A stretch of 64,000 bases of DNA from Salvator merianae (lineage: Eukaryota > Chordata > Lepidosauria > Squamata > Teiidae). The position numbers and the translations under genes were made by a program. Numbering within the stretch: the first letter of the stretch is position 1; every line of letters starts with the position of its first letter. Where the stretch lies: assembly GCA_003586115.2 (NCBI GenBank), contig QVOM02000101.1:28546139-28610138 (forward strand), given 5' to 3'. Of this stretch, positions 1 to 10,642 are shown piece by piece. Below the pieces are notes generated by a model, which was given only the letters and a program-made list of their open reading frames with translations, was not told where the DNA came from and did no database searches.

Positions 1-47
1 TTTGTAGAGTTAAAACTGGAGACACCAAAACTGCTATGGGACCTGTG

Positions 48-51
<4 letters not shown>

Positions 52-79
<28 letters not shown>
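52..79 (+). repeat. (GT)n microsatellite
   Basis: Uninterrupted GT dinucleotide run of 28 bases, read directly. It is followed at 107-130 by an interrupted ATC/ATT trinucleotide run. Confidence 0.97.
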
Positions 80-509
80 AAGAAAGACCCCAGTCAAGAT
101 TTTATATTATCATCATCATTATCATCATTGAAAAGTTTTATTTGTTCCTATGAAGCAGGTGAGGAATTTCCAAGACCAAAATGCCAATTTTGAAGGCTAT
201 ACCTCAAAGTTGAATATGGTGACAAAACCACCTTGCCAGGTAGGTCAGCAGGGCCAAAGTTCTCTATCGATTGAGCTGCAACTGTAAAATTGTTGTGTGG
301 GATGGGGGGGGGGGCAGCAGGAAAGCCATCACCCACCCCTGAGGCAACTGGTCCTGCTCCTCAGCTTCTCCTCCCCCCCCTCCAGTACTTTTCCATATAT
401 TTTTCAGTACTTTTCAGTACTTTTGCTTTGGAAAAATGTCTGGAAAGAAAAGGCTGTTAAAAAATAAGTGTGCCTGCCTGTCTATTCCCCATTCCCACAA
501 GCAACAAGA
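80..509. other. No gene recognised; G-run and simple tracts
   Basis: I see no coding exon or known repeat here. There is a G-rich run at about 303-313 and a C-rich run near 372-380. The reading frames across it are short and have no recognisable domain. Confidence 0.5.
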
Positions 510-534
510 ACACACACACACACACACACACACA
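510..534 (+). repeat. (AC)n microsatellite
   Basis: Perfect AC dinucleotide run, 12.5 units. Confidence 0.97.
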
Positions 535-545
535 TTAATAATAAG

Positions 546-621
546 AACATGGCATGGCATGGCATGGCATGGCATGGCATGGCATGGCATGGCATGACAT
601 GACATGACATAGCATAACATG
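546..621 (+). repeat. (GGCAT)n pentanucleotide microsatellite with degenerate end
   Basis: Nine perfect GGCAT units run from 551 to 595. They are followed by three GACAT units, then AGCAT and AACAT. The units are uniform on the left and variant on the right, so decay is polarised. On the minus strand the array reads as a repeated Cys-His-Ala-Met-Pro peptide, which is an artefact of the repeat. Confidence 0.97.
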
Positions 622-1142
622 ACCCCAAAGTGCCTTGCTAAAGAGTTTACCTTGAACTGAACAGAACAGTGGCCCAGAGTGGGCATACCCCATGTTATCA
701 TTCTATCTGTCACCACTAGTGGGGGCTGTGTGGGTGAGATAGATGGATGGATGGTTGGCTTTGGAGCTCCTTTCTGGGTTAAAAGGACTAGGCAGTCTAT
801 CTTTTGCATGGCCATTACAAAAGCAAAGAAACCCAATATGTAGCTCCACTGAAGACATAGGAAAATTCTTTCCAATAGAATCTATTGCTATCCGGGGCTG
901 CTTATATCAAGATGAACTTGCTGCTTCTGCTCTTCTTGATTAAATCCAGAGATTCACGATTTATGCTGCTTTTTGCAATTGGTTCATTCAAGCCCTGGAT
1001 TTAAATATCTTTCTGGGATTCTGGGTGCTAAATCAGAGGCAAAAGAGCTCCTCTTGTGGAAAATGGAAAGTGATATTTTGAGTTCCAAGACAGATTGTGG
1101 ATGGTTTGAGAGCTCTTATCTAGGTTCAGAGGAGCTCATCAT
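622..1142. other. Unassigned stretch
   Basis: No recognisable gene or repeat family. A short GATA/GATG-type simple tract lies at about 736-755. Confidence 0.5.
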
Positions 1143-1866
1143 GGGCCTTTTCAGACTTTCCACGCTAGAATGGGCTAATTAGACCATTCTAGCCTGGAAC
1201 AGACCCCATCGTGCAAACACCGTCTGCACGATGGGGCCTGAAAACAGACCCAAAGCGGGATAATGGTGTTCGCCAGTGCGAACACCATTGTCCATCCCTG
1301 ATGCTCGCCATGGCAACCGGGAGGCCCATGCGGTGATGACGTCATCACAGCACACCGCGCGGGCCTCCCGGTCGCCATGGCAGCAGCCTGACACTTTGTA
1401 GGCCACTGCCGCGGTGACCACCATTTGCGCCCACAATCGGGAACCAGAACACCAGACAGGGCACAATGCAGCCTCGTCCAGCATCCCTGGCCCGATCGCC
1501 GTGGCGTGGGCTCGATTGGGGCCTCATACTGGCCTATTCGGGCCCGCACGAAGGGGTAGACTCCATTGCCCATCATGCATTGCATGATCACATGATCACA
1601 CAATGCATGATGGGCGGGCTGATCGCCCAGAAGATGGCTGCCACCGTGGACAAGAAGGTGAGTGTGAACGCACCTCACCGGAACTGAGCCCGATCGCGGA
1701 GGTGGGGATCGAGACTATAAATTACTTCACCACCGCTAGTTGGATTCCGGTAAGTATCGGATGGGGTTCGGTATATTTCGGGTGAGCTCGGGCTGGATGT
1801 AAGTGCGGATCCTGTGTAGTAGTGGATGTCCCGTACCTTACTTTTCCCTAAGTGCGAAAACAGCCC
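1143..1866 (+). mobile_element. Harbinger-like MITE, group B, serial-hairpin copy
   Basis: A nonautonomous DNA transposon with left end GGGCCTTTTCAGACTT and right end AAGTGCGAAAACAGCCC, which are imperfect inverted repeats. The interior is a chain of hairpins: 1164-1194; 1204-1215 with 1225-1236; 1262-1273 with 1278-1289; 1307-1327 with 1361-1381 (one mismatch); and 1568-1582 with 1601-1615. A perfect 16-bp palindrome at 1333-1348 contains TGACGTCA. The copy is much richer in CpG than its surroundings, which suggests a young insertion or sequence kept free of CpG decay. The flanking triplets (CAT and ATG) do not match, so the exact boundary is uncertain. It encodes no transposase; the long frames inside follow from its base composition. 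Confidence 0.7.
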
Positions 1867-2619
1867 ATGTACCAATCCAATGGCCTATTTGACAAATTTG
1901 GTCATTGAGAAAGTTAACCCATGGGAAACCAAGAACATTTTCCCTGAAGAGATAAATGTACAGAGCAATATCAAAGCAGCTGTGTCACATTCATAGTTGC
2001 AATTCTGCAGCTAGACGACTTGTAGAAGAACATATTTTATGCCTTTTTAAAAGGCATGGGTACTTTGAATTGCTCTTTGAATGTGGACACTTTGGTTGAA
2101 AACTGAACATAAATGAACACTTCAAACACCCCCTGTTCACTACAGACTGAGTTTGACAGAACCAGTCTGGCACCTCTCTGCACAAAATATAACGTTGGCA
2201 ACTTTGACATGGATGGAAAAGGGACCCACTCCTGGGTTAGACTGGTTGCTTTCATTCAAAGCCATAAAGAGAGCTGTTTGAAATGCTACCAAATTCAGCC
2301 ATTTTTGGTGACTTACTCAATGATACTGGGCAGTGAGGCCACACAGGTAGGTCACAGATAGGTCACCACTTAATTTCTGGTGCCCTTTCAAATCTTGTCT
2401 TTTATCTATCATAATAAGCAACTGGTGAAGCAACTGGTGAATGGTGGGCCATAAAAGCAAATGATATACAAAAAAATGGTTCTCTTCACATGTTTGGGGA
2501 AAACTAAAAAGGGAGGTAAGTCTTTTTCCTTTTGTGACTACATGTTCTACTGGCCAACCAGGAATGTGGAGTTCTGGGTTGTGGTCTCAAGGAAGAGACA
2601 ATAATATATTTTGGATGTG
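1867..2619. other. Unassigned stretch
   Basis: No gene or family recognised. The segment around 2100-2190 has GAAC/GTTC-rich text that resembles the interior of the GGGATGTGCA element family found elsewhere in this window, but I see no termini. Confidence 0.4.
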
Positions 2620-2920
2620 CTAGGGATGAGAAATCGCTCTTAAGGCCTGGGGTCACTGAATTTGATGCTCCACTTGATTGGTAGGATGACTGTGCAGTGT
2701 GAATATTAGTTAGGAATGTATGTTAGGTTTGGGGTTTTAGATAGATTTTAAATTGTAATTTTAGATGGTTGCTAATTGCAATTTTAGATGGGTCTTAAAT
2801 TGGACAAAGATTGGATTATTTTATTATTATCATGTGTATTTATATGTTGTAAGCCGCCCCGAGTCTTCGGAGAGGGGGTGCATACAAATCCAATTAATAA
2901 ATAAATAAAATAAATAATTC
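2620..2920 (+). mobile_element. L2-like LINE 3' end with (ATAA)n tail
   Basis: T-rich 3' untranslated text with repeated TTTTAGATGG/TTAAATTG phrases leads into TGTAAGCCGCCCCGAGTC at about 2848, then GGAGAGGGGGTGCATACAAA, and ends in an ATAA-type tail at 2902-2922. This terminus is characteristic of L2-like LINEs, or SINEs that borrow their tail, in squamates (established family knowledge recalled, not searched). No coding part remains and the 5' limit is uncertain. Confidence 0.6.
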
Positions 2921-3183
2921 AGTCTCTCTACCAACAGCATGGGAATATGCAAACTCTTTGTTGAATACTGATATTTCCCTGAAATGTGGGCCACAAGATT
3001 TGGTGTGAAATTCTTCAGCAAAGGATAATATCAATCTTCTAGGAGCTCACTGTATTCACTTTTTTTTTTTAATGCAGAAATGTGAAATGTCAGAAGTTGT
3101 ATCCAGCATTGTGTCAGATATCCAATTTTCTAAGAGCATTCTGGAACACTAAAGACATTTCCGTCACTGTCTTTAATTCAATT

Positions 3184-3343
3184 CAAAGACAAAATGCTAG
3201 TCTGGATCAGTATAGTAAAAGAATCTAGTAGCACCTTAGACACTAAGAAAGAAAAAGAAGTTGGTAGCTTGAGCTTTCAAACTTCATCATGCTACCAGTT
3301 TCTTTCACTTTGTTAGTCTCTAAGATGCCATTAGACCTCTTTG
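3184..3343. mobile_element. Penelope-like terminal fragment in inverted arrangement, with 17-bp TSD
   Basis: A 160-bp insertion is flanked by the perfect 17-bp direct repeat CTGTCTTTAATTCAATT (3167-3183 and 3344-3360). The insert is itself a foldback. Its left half is the inverse of its right half, and both carry degenerate forms of GTTAGTCTCTAAGGTGCTAC, with the GAAAGCT...GCTACCA phrase facing inward. That phrase resembles the 3' terminus of Penelope-like retroelements in reptile genomes, which often insert as inverted or partially duplicated copies. The duplication is seen directly; the family name is recalled. Confidence 0.5.
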
Positions 3344-3396
3344 CTGTCTTTAATTCAATTTTTGAGGATGTTAGACCGGACGTTCCCTGACATAGT

Positions 3397-3854
3397 GGAC
3401 CTTTTCACACTTGCCACCTTAGAATGGGATAACTATCCCATTCTAAGGTGGAATGGATCATGCACCATAGACACTGTAGGCACTGGGGCTCGGTCTGCAC
3501 TCAGATGCCTGTAGCCATGCCCAATCCTGACAATGGCAGTGGCCAGGAAGCATCCAGCCACTGCCATGGTGGCTGGCAGGGTCATGTAGTGTGCAAGCAA
3601 CTGCAGGCATGATCAGTCCATCACACTGGTCCAGTCTCTATGCCACCAGGTAAGTGCAGATGTACCTTACCAGGAGATGACTATCACATCCCAGTAAGCT
3701 GTGGAACACTATTGTTCACTATATAGTGCACCACAATTAGCCACGACTGGGGCAGCTGTAACCTGCTCCTGGCCATTCAGGCCTCTGCAAGGTGCAGATG
3801 CACTTGGTTAGCAAACATGCTTGACACTTGCTAGCAGCAAGTGCTAATGGACCC
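3397..3854 (+). mobile_element. Harbinger-like MITE, group B
   Basis: The left end GGACCTTTTCACACTT is followed at once by a near-perfect 38-bp palindrome built on CCACCTTAGAATGGGATA. The right end AAGTGCTAATGGACCC is a diverged inverted repeat of the left. Flanking triplets are AGT and AGC, one mismatch. The interior has few CpGs but many TG/CA pairs where the 1143 copy has CpG, consistent with an older, decayed copy. Confidence 0.65.
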
Positions 3855-4830
3855 AGCATTTGGGCTGTGTGCCAGTCCTTTCACAATGTAGACAGGTTAC
3901 TGGCATTTTTAGCAAGTCTTGCAATTGCCTAAGCTATAGATCTGGACTGTGCTACAGTGAATATGTTTCCTCATTGTCTTGAACTGGTTCCATTTATACA
4001 TATCCAGAAAGATGAAATTGAAATGATGCTTATCAAACTTGTAAGCTGACACTAAAGTTGCATCCACACACAGAAAAAAAAAAATGCTAAAGCAGGTCAT
4101 GCTTTAGGTTACTCAATCAAGTTTATTGCACCCCAGAGCTCTAAATATAAACAAGAAATAAATGAAAAGTAATATAATCATTAAAAGAAAATTTAAGACA
4201 TAAGTACTAAAAGGTAGATTCTGCACTGTGTCTTTATGGTACCCTGAATATGTCTGAATATAAAAAGGCAAATTCATGTAAACCCCTGTGAATTCACCAT
4301 AGGAATGTAAGATCCACATGAATGTTGCAATCATTCTCTCACCATAGGACCATGAGCTCTGGTACTGTGCTTCAGTAACGGAGCAGGATACAAAGTTCTC
4401 AGAGCATTTTGTCCAGCTCTCTACTCATGACAGTAGCCCTGCCGCTGCCGCTGCCACCCCCTAGGGGACTTACCAGTCTTTTCAACAGGCTTCTCAGATA
4501 TCTAACTCAGGAAATGGCCCATGTGGCTATGCCCTGAATTCAGTGAACTCTCCATCTGTTCTCCCCATCTGCCAAGATTACTATCAGGAAATCTCACCTT
4601 CAATCTTTATGTCAGGAGACTTCTGCTTTCAATTAGGATTGCCACCAGGGAAATCCTGACTTCACTCTCAATGAGTGGAGGGGCTTCCCTTCCCATAAAC
4701 ACTGCTGCTGGGAAAAGCCCACCTTAGATCTTGATGTGTGGAAAGCTACCTCAAACTATCAAGATTGCAGCCAGGGAAACCCTGGAAATAATCCTGATGG
4801 CTGGAGCAGCACGTAGCATGCAGACAGCAT
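3855..4830. other. Unassigned stretch
   Basis: No coding exon or repeat family recognised. There is an A-run near 4074-4083 and a short CTGCCG tract at 4440-4456. Confidence 0.5.
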
Positions 4831-5010
4831 GGCCCTTTCTGCACTTGGCTTTATTCTGGTCTATATCCCAGAATAGGGACCTGCTATTCACATGCTAGTG
4901 CAGATTATAGCAGGCCCCAGGTGGGGTCTCTCATAGTTCATAGTAGCATGCAGATGGCAGATCCCTATTCCAAGATATAATCTGAAATAAGGTCAAGTGC
5001 AGAAAGGGCC
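4831..5010. mobile_element. Harbinger-like MITE, group C (180 bp)
   Basis: Perfect 14-bp terminal inverted repeats GGCCCTTTCTGCAC and GTGCAGAAAGGGCC bound a 180-bp element. The subterminal parts also pair (CCCAGAATAGGGACCTG against CAGATCCCTATTCC). Two further copies of nearly the same length lie at 49195 and 59765. The triplets flanking this copy (CAT and AAA) differ, so its duplication has decayed or the ends are slightly off. Confidence 0.8.
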
Positions 5011-5176
5011 AAAGTCACTGCATTAAGGATAGTGCTACCAGCATAGTGTTATTCTTAATGCACAAAGAACAAAGCACTATGCTTGCAGCATTCCACCACC
5101 TTGGGTGTGGATCTTGACAAAGTAATGCACAGAAAATAATCCTATTTAGTTGTCAATTGCTTTCTAAAGACCTGTT

Positions 5177-5600
5177 GGCCCTTTTTTTACTAGTGAGCAT
5201 CAGCACTCTCACTAGTGAAGTGTGTCTGCAGTTTGCAGAGACTGAAGCAATTGGGGTGGGCTGCAGCTACTCCCAAAATTGTGCTTCATAGTTGCATGGG
5301 GAGCAGCTGAACTGCTCCCGGTACACAGTGTTCACACATACTTCTGAGTGTGAATGCTGTGCTGTGTGACGGTGCTGTGGTTGTGCAATCACACCATGCA
5401 ACTCCAGTCACCATGGAAGCAGCTGGACATTTCCCCCAGACACTGTCATGATGGGCAGTCAGCATTCACACTGCAAATGCTGGACACCCATTTCTGGGAT
5501 GTTTCAGACTCACAGTGAGAATGGCCACCACACTGTGTGGACTACCTCACTGTGGAATGTTCGACTGAAAATATACCATGGTGGAAAGTGAAAAAGCACC
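5177..5600 (-). mobile_element. Harbinger-like MITE, group B, reverse orientation
   Basis: On the minus strand the element begins GGTGCTTTTTCACTTTCCACC at 5600 and ends at GGCC at 5177, matching group B end to end. Next to the right terminus, CACTAGTGAG and CTCACTAGTG form a short hairpin, seen here at 5189-5222. Flanking triplets are GTT and TTT. Confidence 0.6.
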
Positions 5601-5970
5601 TTTAGTTTGATTGGTACTGGTAGAAGTTTGGCTACAGCCATTCTTAAGCTAACATTTTTATTTGGCAAAAAATATCTTAAGAACTTCAGTCTTAAGGATT
5701 TCTCCAAAGAATATTAATAAAGGACTTAATTTCAAGCCACATTATTGAGAATGCATCTGAGGACAATATATTCTAAAGGCTTAATTTCCTGGTGATTGCA
5801 GGAGTAAATCTGCAACTGAAGGACATTCCATATGCTAGTGTTTCTATTCCACTTTTAATCCACACAAAGTCCAGAGATTTTACACCCTTGAAGTACTCTT
5901 TCTCTTTTGCTGTGTTAGATCGAGTGTCACAAGATGCCTGTTACTAGCACAGCTGCTAAGCAACCGGATA

Positions 5971-6307
5971 GGGATGTGTGCACAAAAAAATAAAAATATA
6001 AAAAATTGTTTTTGATTTGTTTTCAAATTGAATATCCGAATTTTCGATTCGTCAGCGAATTTTGTTATTGAAAAATGCATTTTTTGCATTCGTTGCATTT
6101 TTTGCATTGTTTTGCCATTGAAAATGCCATTTTTATGGTTTAAACATAGCAAAAAAGTGCAAAAATGAGAATATTCAAAGAACAGGCTTTTTCGTTTTCA
6201 ATTGAAAGCCCTAAGTGCAAAAACAGTCATTTTCGTTTTGGTGCGAAAATTTGCGAAAATAAATCTTCAAATGAATTTTTGAATACGAATCAAAATTTGC
6301 ACATCCC
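5971..6307. mobile_element. TA-flanked MITE with GGGATGTGCA termini
   Basis: The element begins GGGATGTGTGCAC and ends TGCACATCCC, with TA on both sides (5969-5970 and 6308-6309), as expected for a Tc1/mariner-type target duplication. The interior is AT-rich and folds back on itself (AAATTTTCG and CGAAAATTTG phrases, repeated TTTTTGCATT). At least five similar elements occur in this window. Confidence 0.7.
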
Positions 6308-6659
6308 TACAACTGGATAAAATGGCTGGTTGCTTAGCATGACATATGGCCATTTTTGCAGCCATTAATCAAGCCATGCAGTCAAAAAATAGCCCCAGGA
6401 AGACCCCCTCACTTTAGGAGTGGGATATTTCCACTCTCTGGGAGCTGTGTGATAATCACCTTAGAGGAGTTTGAGCCCCTTGCCTTGTAGCTATCTTGTA
6501 CAATGAACAAAGAATTAAACATGGAAAGGGCTATAAACTTGTTAGGGTACAGAACCCTGTCTATACATTCTGTAACAGGAAAGGACATGACATGAAAATT
6601 CAGGCTACTTCCAGATGCAAGACAAAACCCAGGATCCTGTTAGCACTTTGTCAGGAATG

Positions 6660-6990
6660 CCATAGCCCTGAGCTCATCTGAAAAGGTCTTGCTGTGGGCA
6701 CCACATTATACAGAATGCCACTTTATGATGGCTTCCACTTGGGCCTTCTCAATGGTGGCACCTTCCCTTTGGAATGCCCTCACTTCTATTGTTTGTGAAC
6801 CACTTAAAGTTACAGCTTAAGGGCATCAAGGGCTATCTTTTTACTCGGGCATTCCCTGTATAAAAGTTTGTTTCTTCCCTGATCCACCTAGTTTTTAACT
6901 GGGTTTTTAATTAATATTTTCTGTAAAAAGTTTTGAGATATTTTTAACAATGAAAGGCTGTATAGAAATGTCTTAAATAATAATAAATCA
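6660..6990 (+). mobile_element. L2-like LINE 3' fragment
   Basis: From 6739 the + strand reads WAFSMVAPSLWNALTS, which matches the C-terminal RAFSVVAPRLWNALP signature of L2-type reverse transcriptase ORFs, and then runs into stops. Downstream, TTTTGAGATATTTTTAACAATG and AAAGGCTGTATAGAAATGTC lead into an AATAATAA tail. This order (end of ORF2, 3' UTR, tail) is that of a 5'-truncated LINE. The 5' limit is approximate. Confidence 0.65.
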
Positions 6991-8404
6991 CATTTTATTT
7001 TAAAGTAATAGCAGCACATGCAGAAGCAACCACATGAGCTGTCATTACCCACCCACATAAGTTCAAGAAAGAAGCAGGTTAGCAGCAGTGAGTTGTATTG
7101 ACACAATTAAGCTCACACACATATAAATGTGCATTTCTTTCCTGGATTCTAAGTTGTTCACCTTTCCTACCTACAGGCTCCACCCAACTGCCCCCTTGAC
7201 TTCTAACAACATGAAGGTGCCAGAATTATGATTGATTGATTTATAGCATTTATTTATTGATTCTTAATATCAACAAAGTTAAATACATTTTGGGTGGGTT
7301 AAGTAGACAAGGAGAAAAACCCTTGAATGCACTCAGATCAAAGCACTTTTGGGGCCTCATTACACTGAAACACCATGCACTTTAAAACAGGATAAGCTGT
7401 AGTATTGGATCAAATCCACTTCAGGAAGGGTACACTAAAAACACTTAAGGCACTTCAACTTGAATAACTGGCAGAAGGTGGAATCAAATATGAAAGAAAA
7501 ATGGAAGAAGATAGGGAGTTATTTGGAAAGGGCTATGGGAAGTGTGCAAGTGAAGCAAAGGGTACAAATTGTCTTCCAGCCATAGAGAAATAAGGAGTAA
7601 TTGGGTTCACAGGAGAGAAGGGGAGGCGATGGGAGAGAGATCTCATTTCTGATGTATTTATTCAAGGGAACAATGTGCAAATATACAGGAAAGTGTATGG
7701 CATCAAAGTTATATATGCATGCTATATATGTAAATTATTATTGCTTCCTTAAACAACAATAAAAAGTAACCCACTTAAATAATTAATAAATCTGAAGTAG
7801 ATTCTCTTTGTCTGCCCATCATGCTTCTCCATTGTAAGCTCCTTCTTAAAACTGTTAAGGATTGGTCAGTACATCCTGTTTATCTTTTTTGTTTCCTTCC
7901 TGAGCAGAAGACTTCCTTCCCCATAAAAAGGCAGGATTAGTACTTTTGCATTGTTCTGCCCTGATATTAAAAGAAAAGGCAGGCTGATGGTGACATTTAA
8001 AACAAAGCTAGGATTGGTGGTTTTGTCTTCATCTGCTTCTAAGAGCTTTGTTTTGGAAGGAAGAATTTGTTTTAGGCTTGGAGGAGTTGGGGATGGTGGT
8101 TGACTATCAATGGTACTGCCACACCAGCAACCCTGAACTTTTGGCTGTGTATATGCTGGATGATTGGTTGATATGGCAGCCCTAACAAAACAAAACAAAA
8201 AAAGACCCTGGAACCACATGGACAGATTGCTCACAGTCCTGACAGATTGAAAGCAAAATTTCTGCCATGGGATAACTCCACATTCCAGCGAAGTTTCAAA
8301 GTAGCAGACAGCACAGTCCAGCAATTGCAAGACTCAGCAGGAGTACAAACAGTTACTGCAGCAAAGTTTATTTAAGAGTTCAAGCCTTATGAGTGAAAAG
8401 AAGA
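6991..8404. other. Unassigned stretch
   Basis: No gene or repeat recognised. A 154-codon open frame on the minus strand (7866-8330) has no domain, signal or compositional bias that suggests a gene. The region is AT-rich. Confidence 0.5.
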
Positions 8405-8580
8405 GGTGTTTTCACACTTTTCATCTTAGAATGGGATAATTATCCCATTCTAAGATGGAATTGACTGCACAGAACAGGCAGTGACCACACTGTGAGGCCC
8501 CAGTTACTTGCCTAAAGCAGGCTATCAGCATTCATGATGTAAATGTCAGTAGCCATGCCCGATCCTGACTATGCTCAAAC
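8405..8580 (+). mobile_element. Truncated Harbinger-like MITE, group B, with 36-bp palindrome
   Basis: The left end GGTGTTTTCACACTT is followed at 8422-8457 by a perfect 36-bp palindrome whose half-site is CATCTTAGAATGGGATAA. The sequence follows the 3397 copy until about 8580 (GTAGCCATGCCCGATCCTGAC) and then stops matching. The right half is missing. Confidence 0.65.
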
Positions 8581-9731
8581 CAGACCAGTTGTCTCTTGCT
8601 AGCCCAAAGTACAAACAGGTCCCACATTACAGCAAGATTCAAGCCTCTCCCTCAACATGGCAAAGTTGAAAGCTGGAACACATTCAAACTGCAGCAATGA
8701 TTTCCCAGTGTTGACAGCAGTTTGCTTTGTAGGTCTTGCTTTCAGTGTCCTAGATCTTCCTCTTTAGTAAATATGGACAGATAATCATACCTGCCTGCTA
8801 TCCCAGGGCTATTTTATGCTAATCTAACAAGGAGTAACTCTGACATCACATCTTACGCCAATTAAAGGGTACAGATGCACTACTGATACTGGATGGTAGC
8901 AGTTTGATTACTGTACACAAAGACAAATAATAATGTTGCCTTGCAAAGAACAATTCTTCAAAATGGTTACTGATTGCCCAAATCCTGTTTCATAGAATTT
9001 GTCCAACATCCATGATAGCTCAAATTCCAAAGAAAATTGTCTATTTAAATAAAGTTACTTCTTGCAATTTCCTACTTCGAAGGTCAGCATAATTTCTTGC
9101 AATTCTTGTTAATGTTGAAACCTGAAGAGAAATACTTAAACTTCACTCAAATGTTTGTCTTCTAGAATAGTTAGAGAAACTTAGAACTTTTTAGAAGAAA
9201 CCAGACTCCCCCAGATGAGATTTCATTTGTCTCCTGCTTTCTTTGTCTTGAAAATTAGATCACAGGAAAAAGACAGAAGTAAGGAAAATTCCGCTCTGGA
9301 CTTGCAGCTTCAACATGAGGTCTTTTGGGTTTTATACAAAATGGATATAGTCTTGCACAGAAAACATTTCCAGGATTATCTAGTCTGTTTTCATGCTTAC
9401 AATTTATTCAAGCCAATTGAAGCCAATTCACCTACATAGGCTCTTATCAAAAGTCAGTTCCCTGTCTTCTGGTCAAAGATGGCTTTTAAAAATAACGGTA
9501 TCCAATTGTTTGAAAAGATCTGCTCAATCAGAGTGAATATAGCCACTTGAATTCCATTTATACCCATTTATTGTACACAGCTATGAAGTGGTTGTGAACA
9601 TTTTGCCTCTCTTGCCTTTCTCATATGAAAATCAATGATACAATGAATGAGAAACAAAAAGCTAAAAATATCGATATTATTTTATCATGCTTAAAATATT
9701 TTGCCTTTTCTATCAATTTTCTAAATAAATC
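8581..9731. other. Unassigned stretch
   Basis: I see no coding exon, RNA gene or repeat family. The sequence is AT-rich and of mixed composition. Confidence 0.5.
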
Positions 9732-9794
9732 TTTCCTTCCTTCCTTCCTTCCTTCCTTCCTTCCTTCCTTCCTTCCTTCCTTCCTTCCTTCCTT
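9732..9794 (+). repeat. (TTCC)n microsatellite
   Basis: About 15 uninterrupted TTCC units. It ends only 12 bp before the group E element at 9806. Confidence 0.97.
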
Positions 9795-9805
9795 TTTCTC
9801 TCTCT

Positions 9806-10238
9806 GGGTGCCTCCAGATTGCAAGAGGAAATTGCAGGATCTTCTTTAGATATCACAATTGCTTCTTGCCATTACTGCTAGAAAACAGGGGGCAATCTCA
9901 GGGCAATCCCAGGCTCTTACTTCATCTGTTTGGTCTTCATGTAACTGTTCCTGTTCCAAAATTTCTGGATGTTAACAAGTGCCCCCTCACTTCCTCCCCC
10001 CCCCCATACTTGCTAGCATCCAGGCATTTTGGAGCAGCAACGATAACACAGATAACTGTTAGAGATAAGTAATCAATATTATAAGAAATCCAGCACCATA
10101 GCTGGATTTTCCATAATACCAATATATTGGATTTTTGATCAACTAACCTGAGGCTATATTGGGAACGTCATGGATATATGTGACATTCTCAATATAGTCC
10201 CAGGAGAATTGTGGGGTTTTACTCACATCAGGAGTCTC
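9806..10238 (+). mobile_element. Harbinger-like MITE, group E (first of a tandem pair)
   Basis: The left terminus GGGTGCCTCCAGATTGCAAG leads into an internal hairpin (GCAAGAGGAAATTG against CAATTGCTTCTTGC). The right subterminal part has GGCTATATTGGGAA...TCAATATAGTCCCAGG. The right terminus is decayed (CATCAGGAGTCTC). Other group E copies at 50434, 52882 and 57738 read in the opposite orientation. A run of Cs lies at about 9998-10007. Confidence 0.6.
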
Positions 10239-10319
10239 TATTTATTTATTTATTATTTCTGTGTATCTCTTTCTATTTTTCTGTGTGTTAAGTGCAAAAA
10301 CAGATTAATAACTAACTAA

Positions 10320-10642
10320 GGGTGCCTCAATATAGTGAAAGGAAATTTTGAGATCTGTTTAGATCTAGAAATTGCCTCTCACAGTTACTGTCAGATGGCT
10401 GGAGCCAATCACAGGACAATCCTAGGCTCTTACCTTTTCTCTCCTTGCTAGCATCCAGGTATTTTGGAATGGCAACAGTAACACAAAGAGCCAGTGACAG
10501 AGGCAAGGAATCAAAATTAACAGAAATCCAACATCATTGCTGGATTTCCCATTATATTGATGTATCAAATTTTCAGTCTGACTCAGGGCTACATTACGGT
10601 CTTGGAGGAACCTCAGGTTTTAACTTGCATCTGTAGGAATTC
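10320..10642 (+). mobile_element. Harbinger-like MITE, group E (second of a tandem pair)
   Basis: Starts GGGTGCCTC and follows the 9806 copy in the same orientation: AGATCTAGAAATTGCCTCT, TTGCTAGCATCCAGG, then the ATCCAACATCATTGCTGGAT phrase. It is shorter and more degraded, ending near GCATCTGTAGGAATTC. Two diverged copies of one family therefore sit head to tail about 80 bp apart. Confidence 0.55.

Noticed and set aside
414..875. 153-codon minus-strand frame with repeated CHAMP peptide
   Set aside because: The frame runs through a GGCAT microsatellite and an AC tract. It has no domain and no support as a gene.
1143..1866. CpG-rich segment as a CpG-island promoter of a host gene
   Set aside because: The CpG richness is confined to a segment with MITE termini, and no downstream exon is recognisable.
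7866..8330. 154-codon minus-strand frame
   Set aside because: No recognisable domain, signal or conserved motif; a frame of this length can occur by chance in 64 kb read in six frames.
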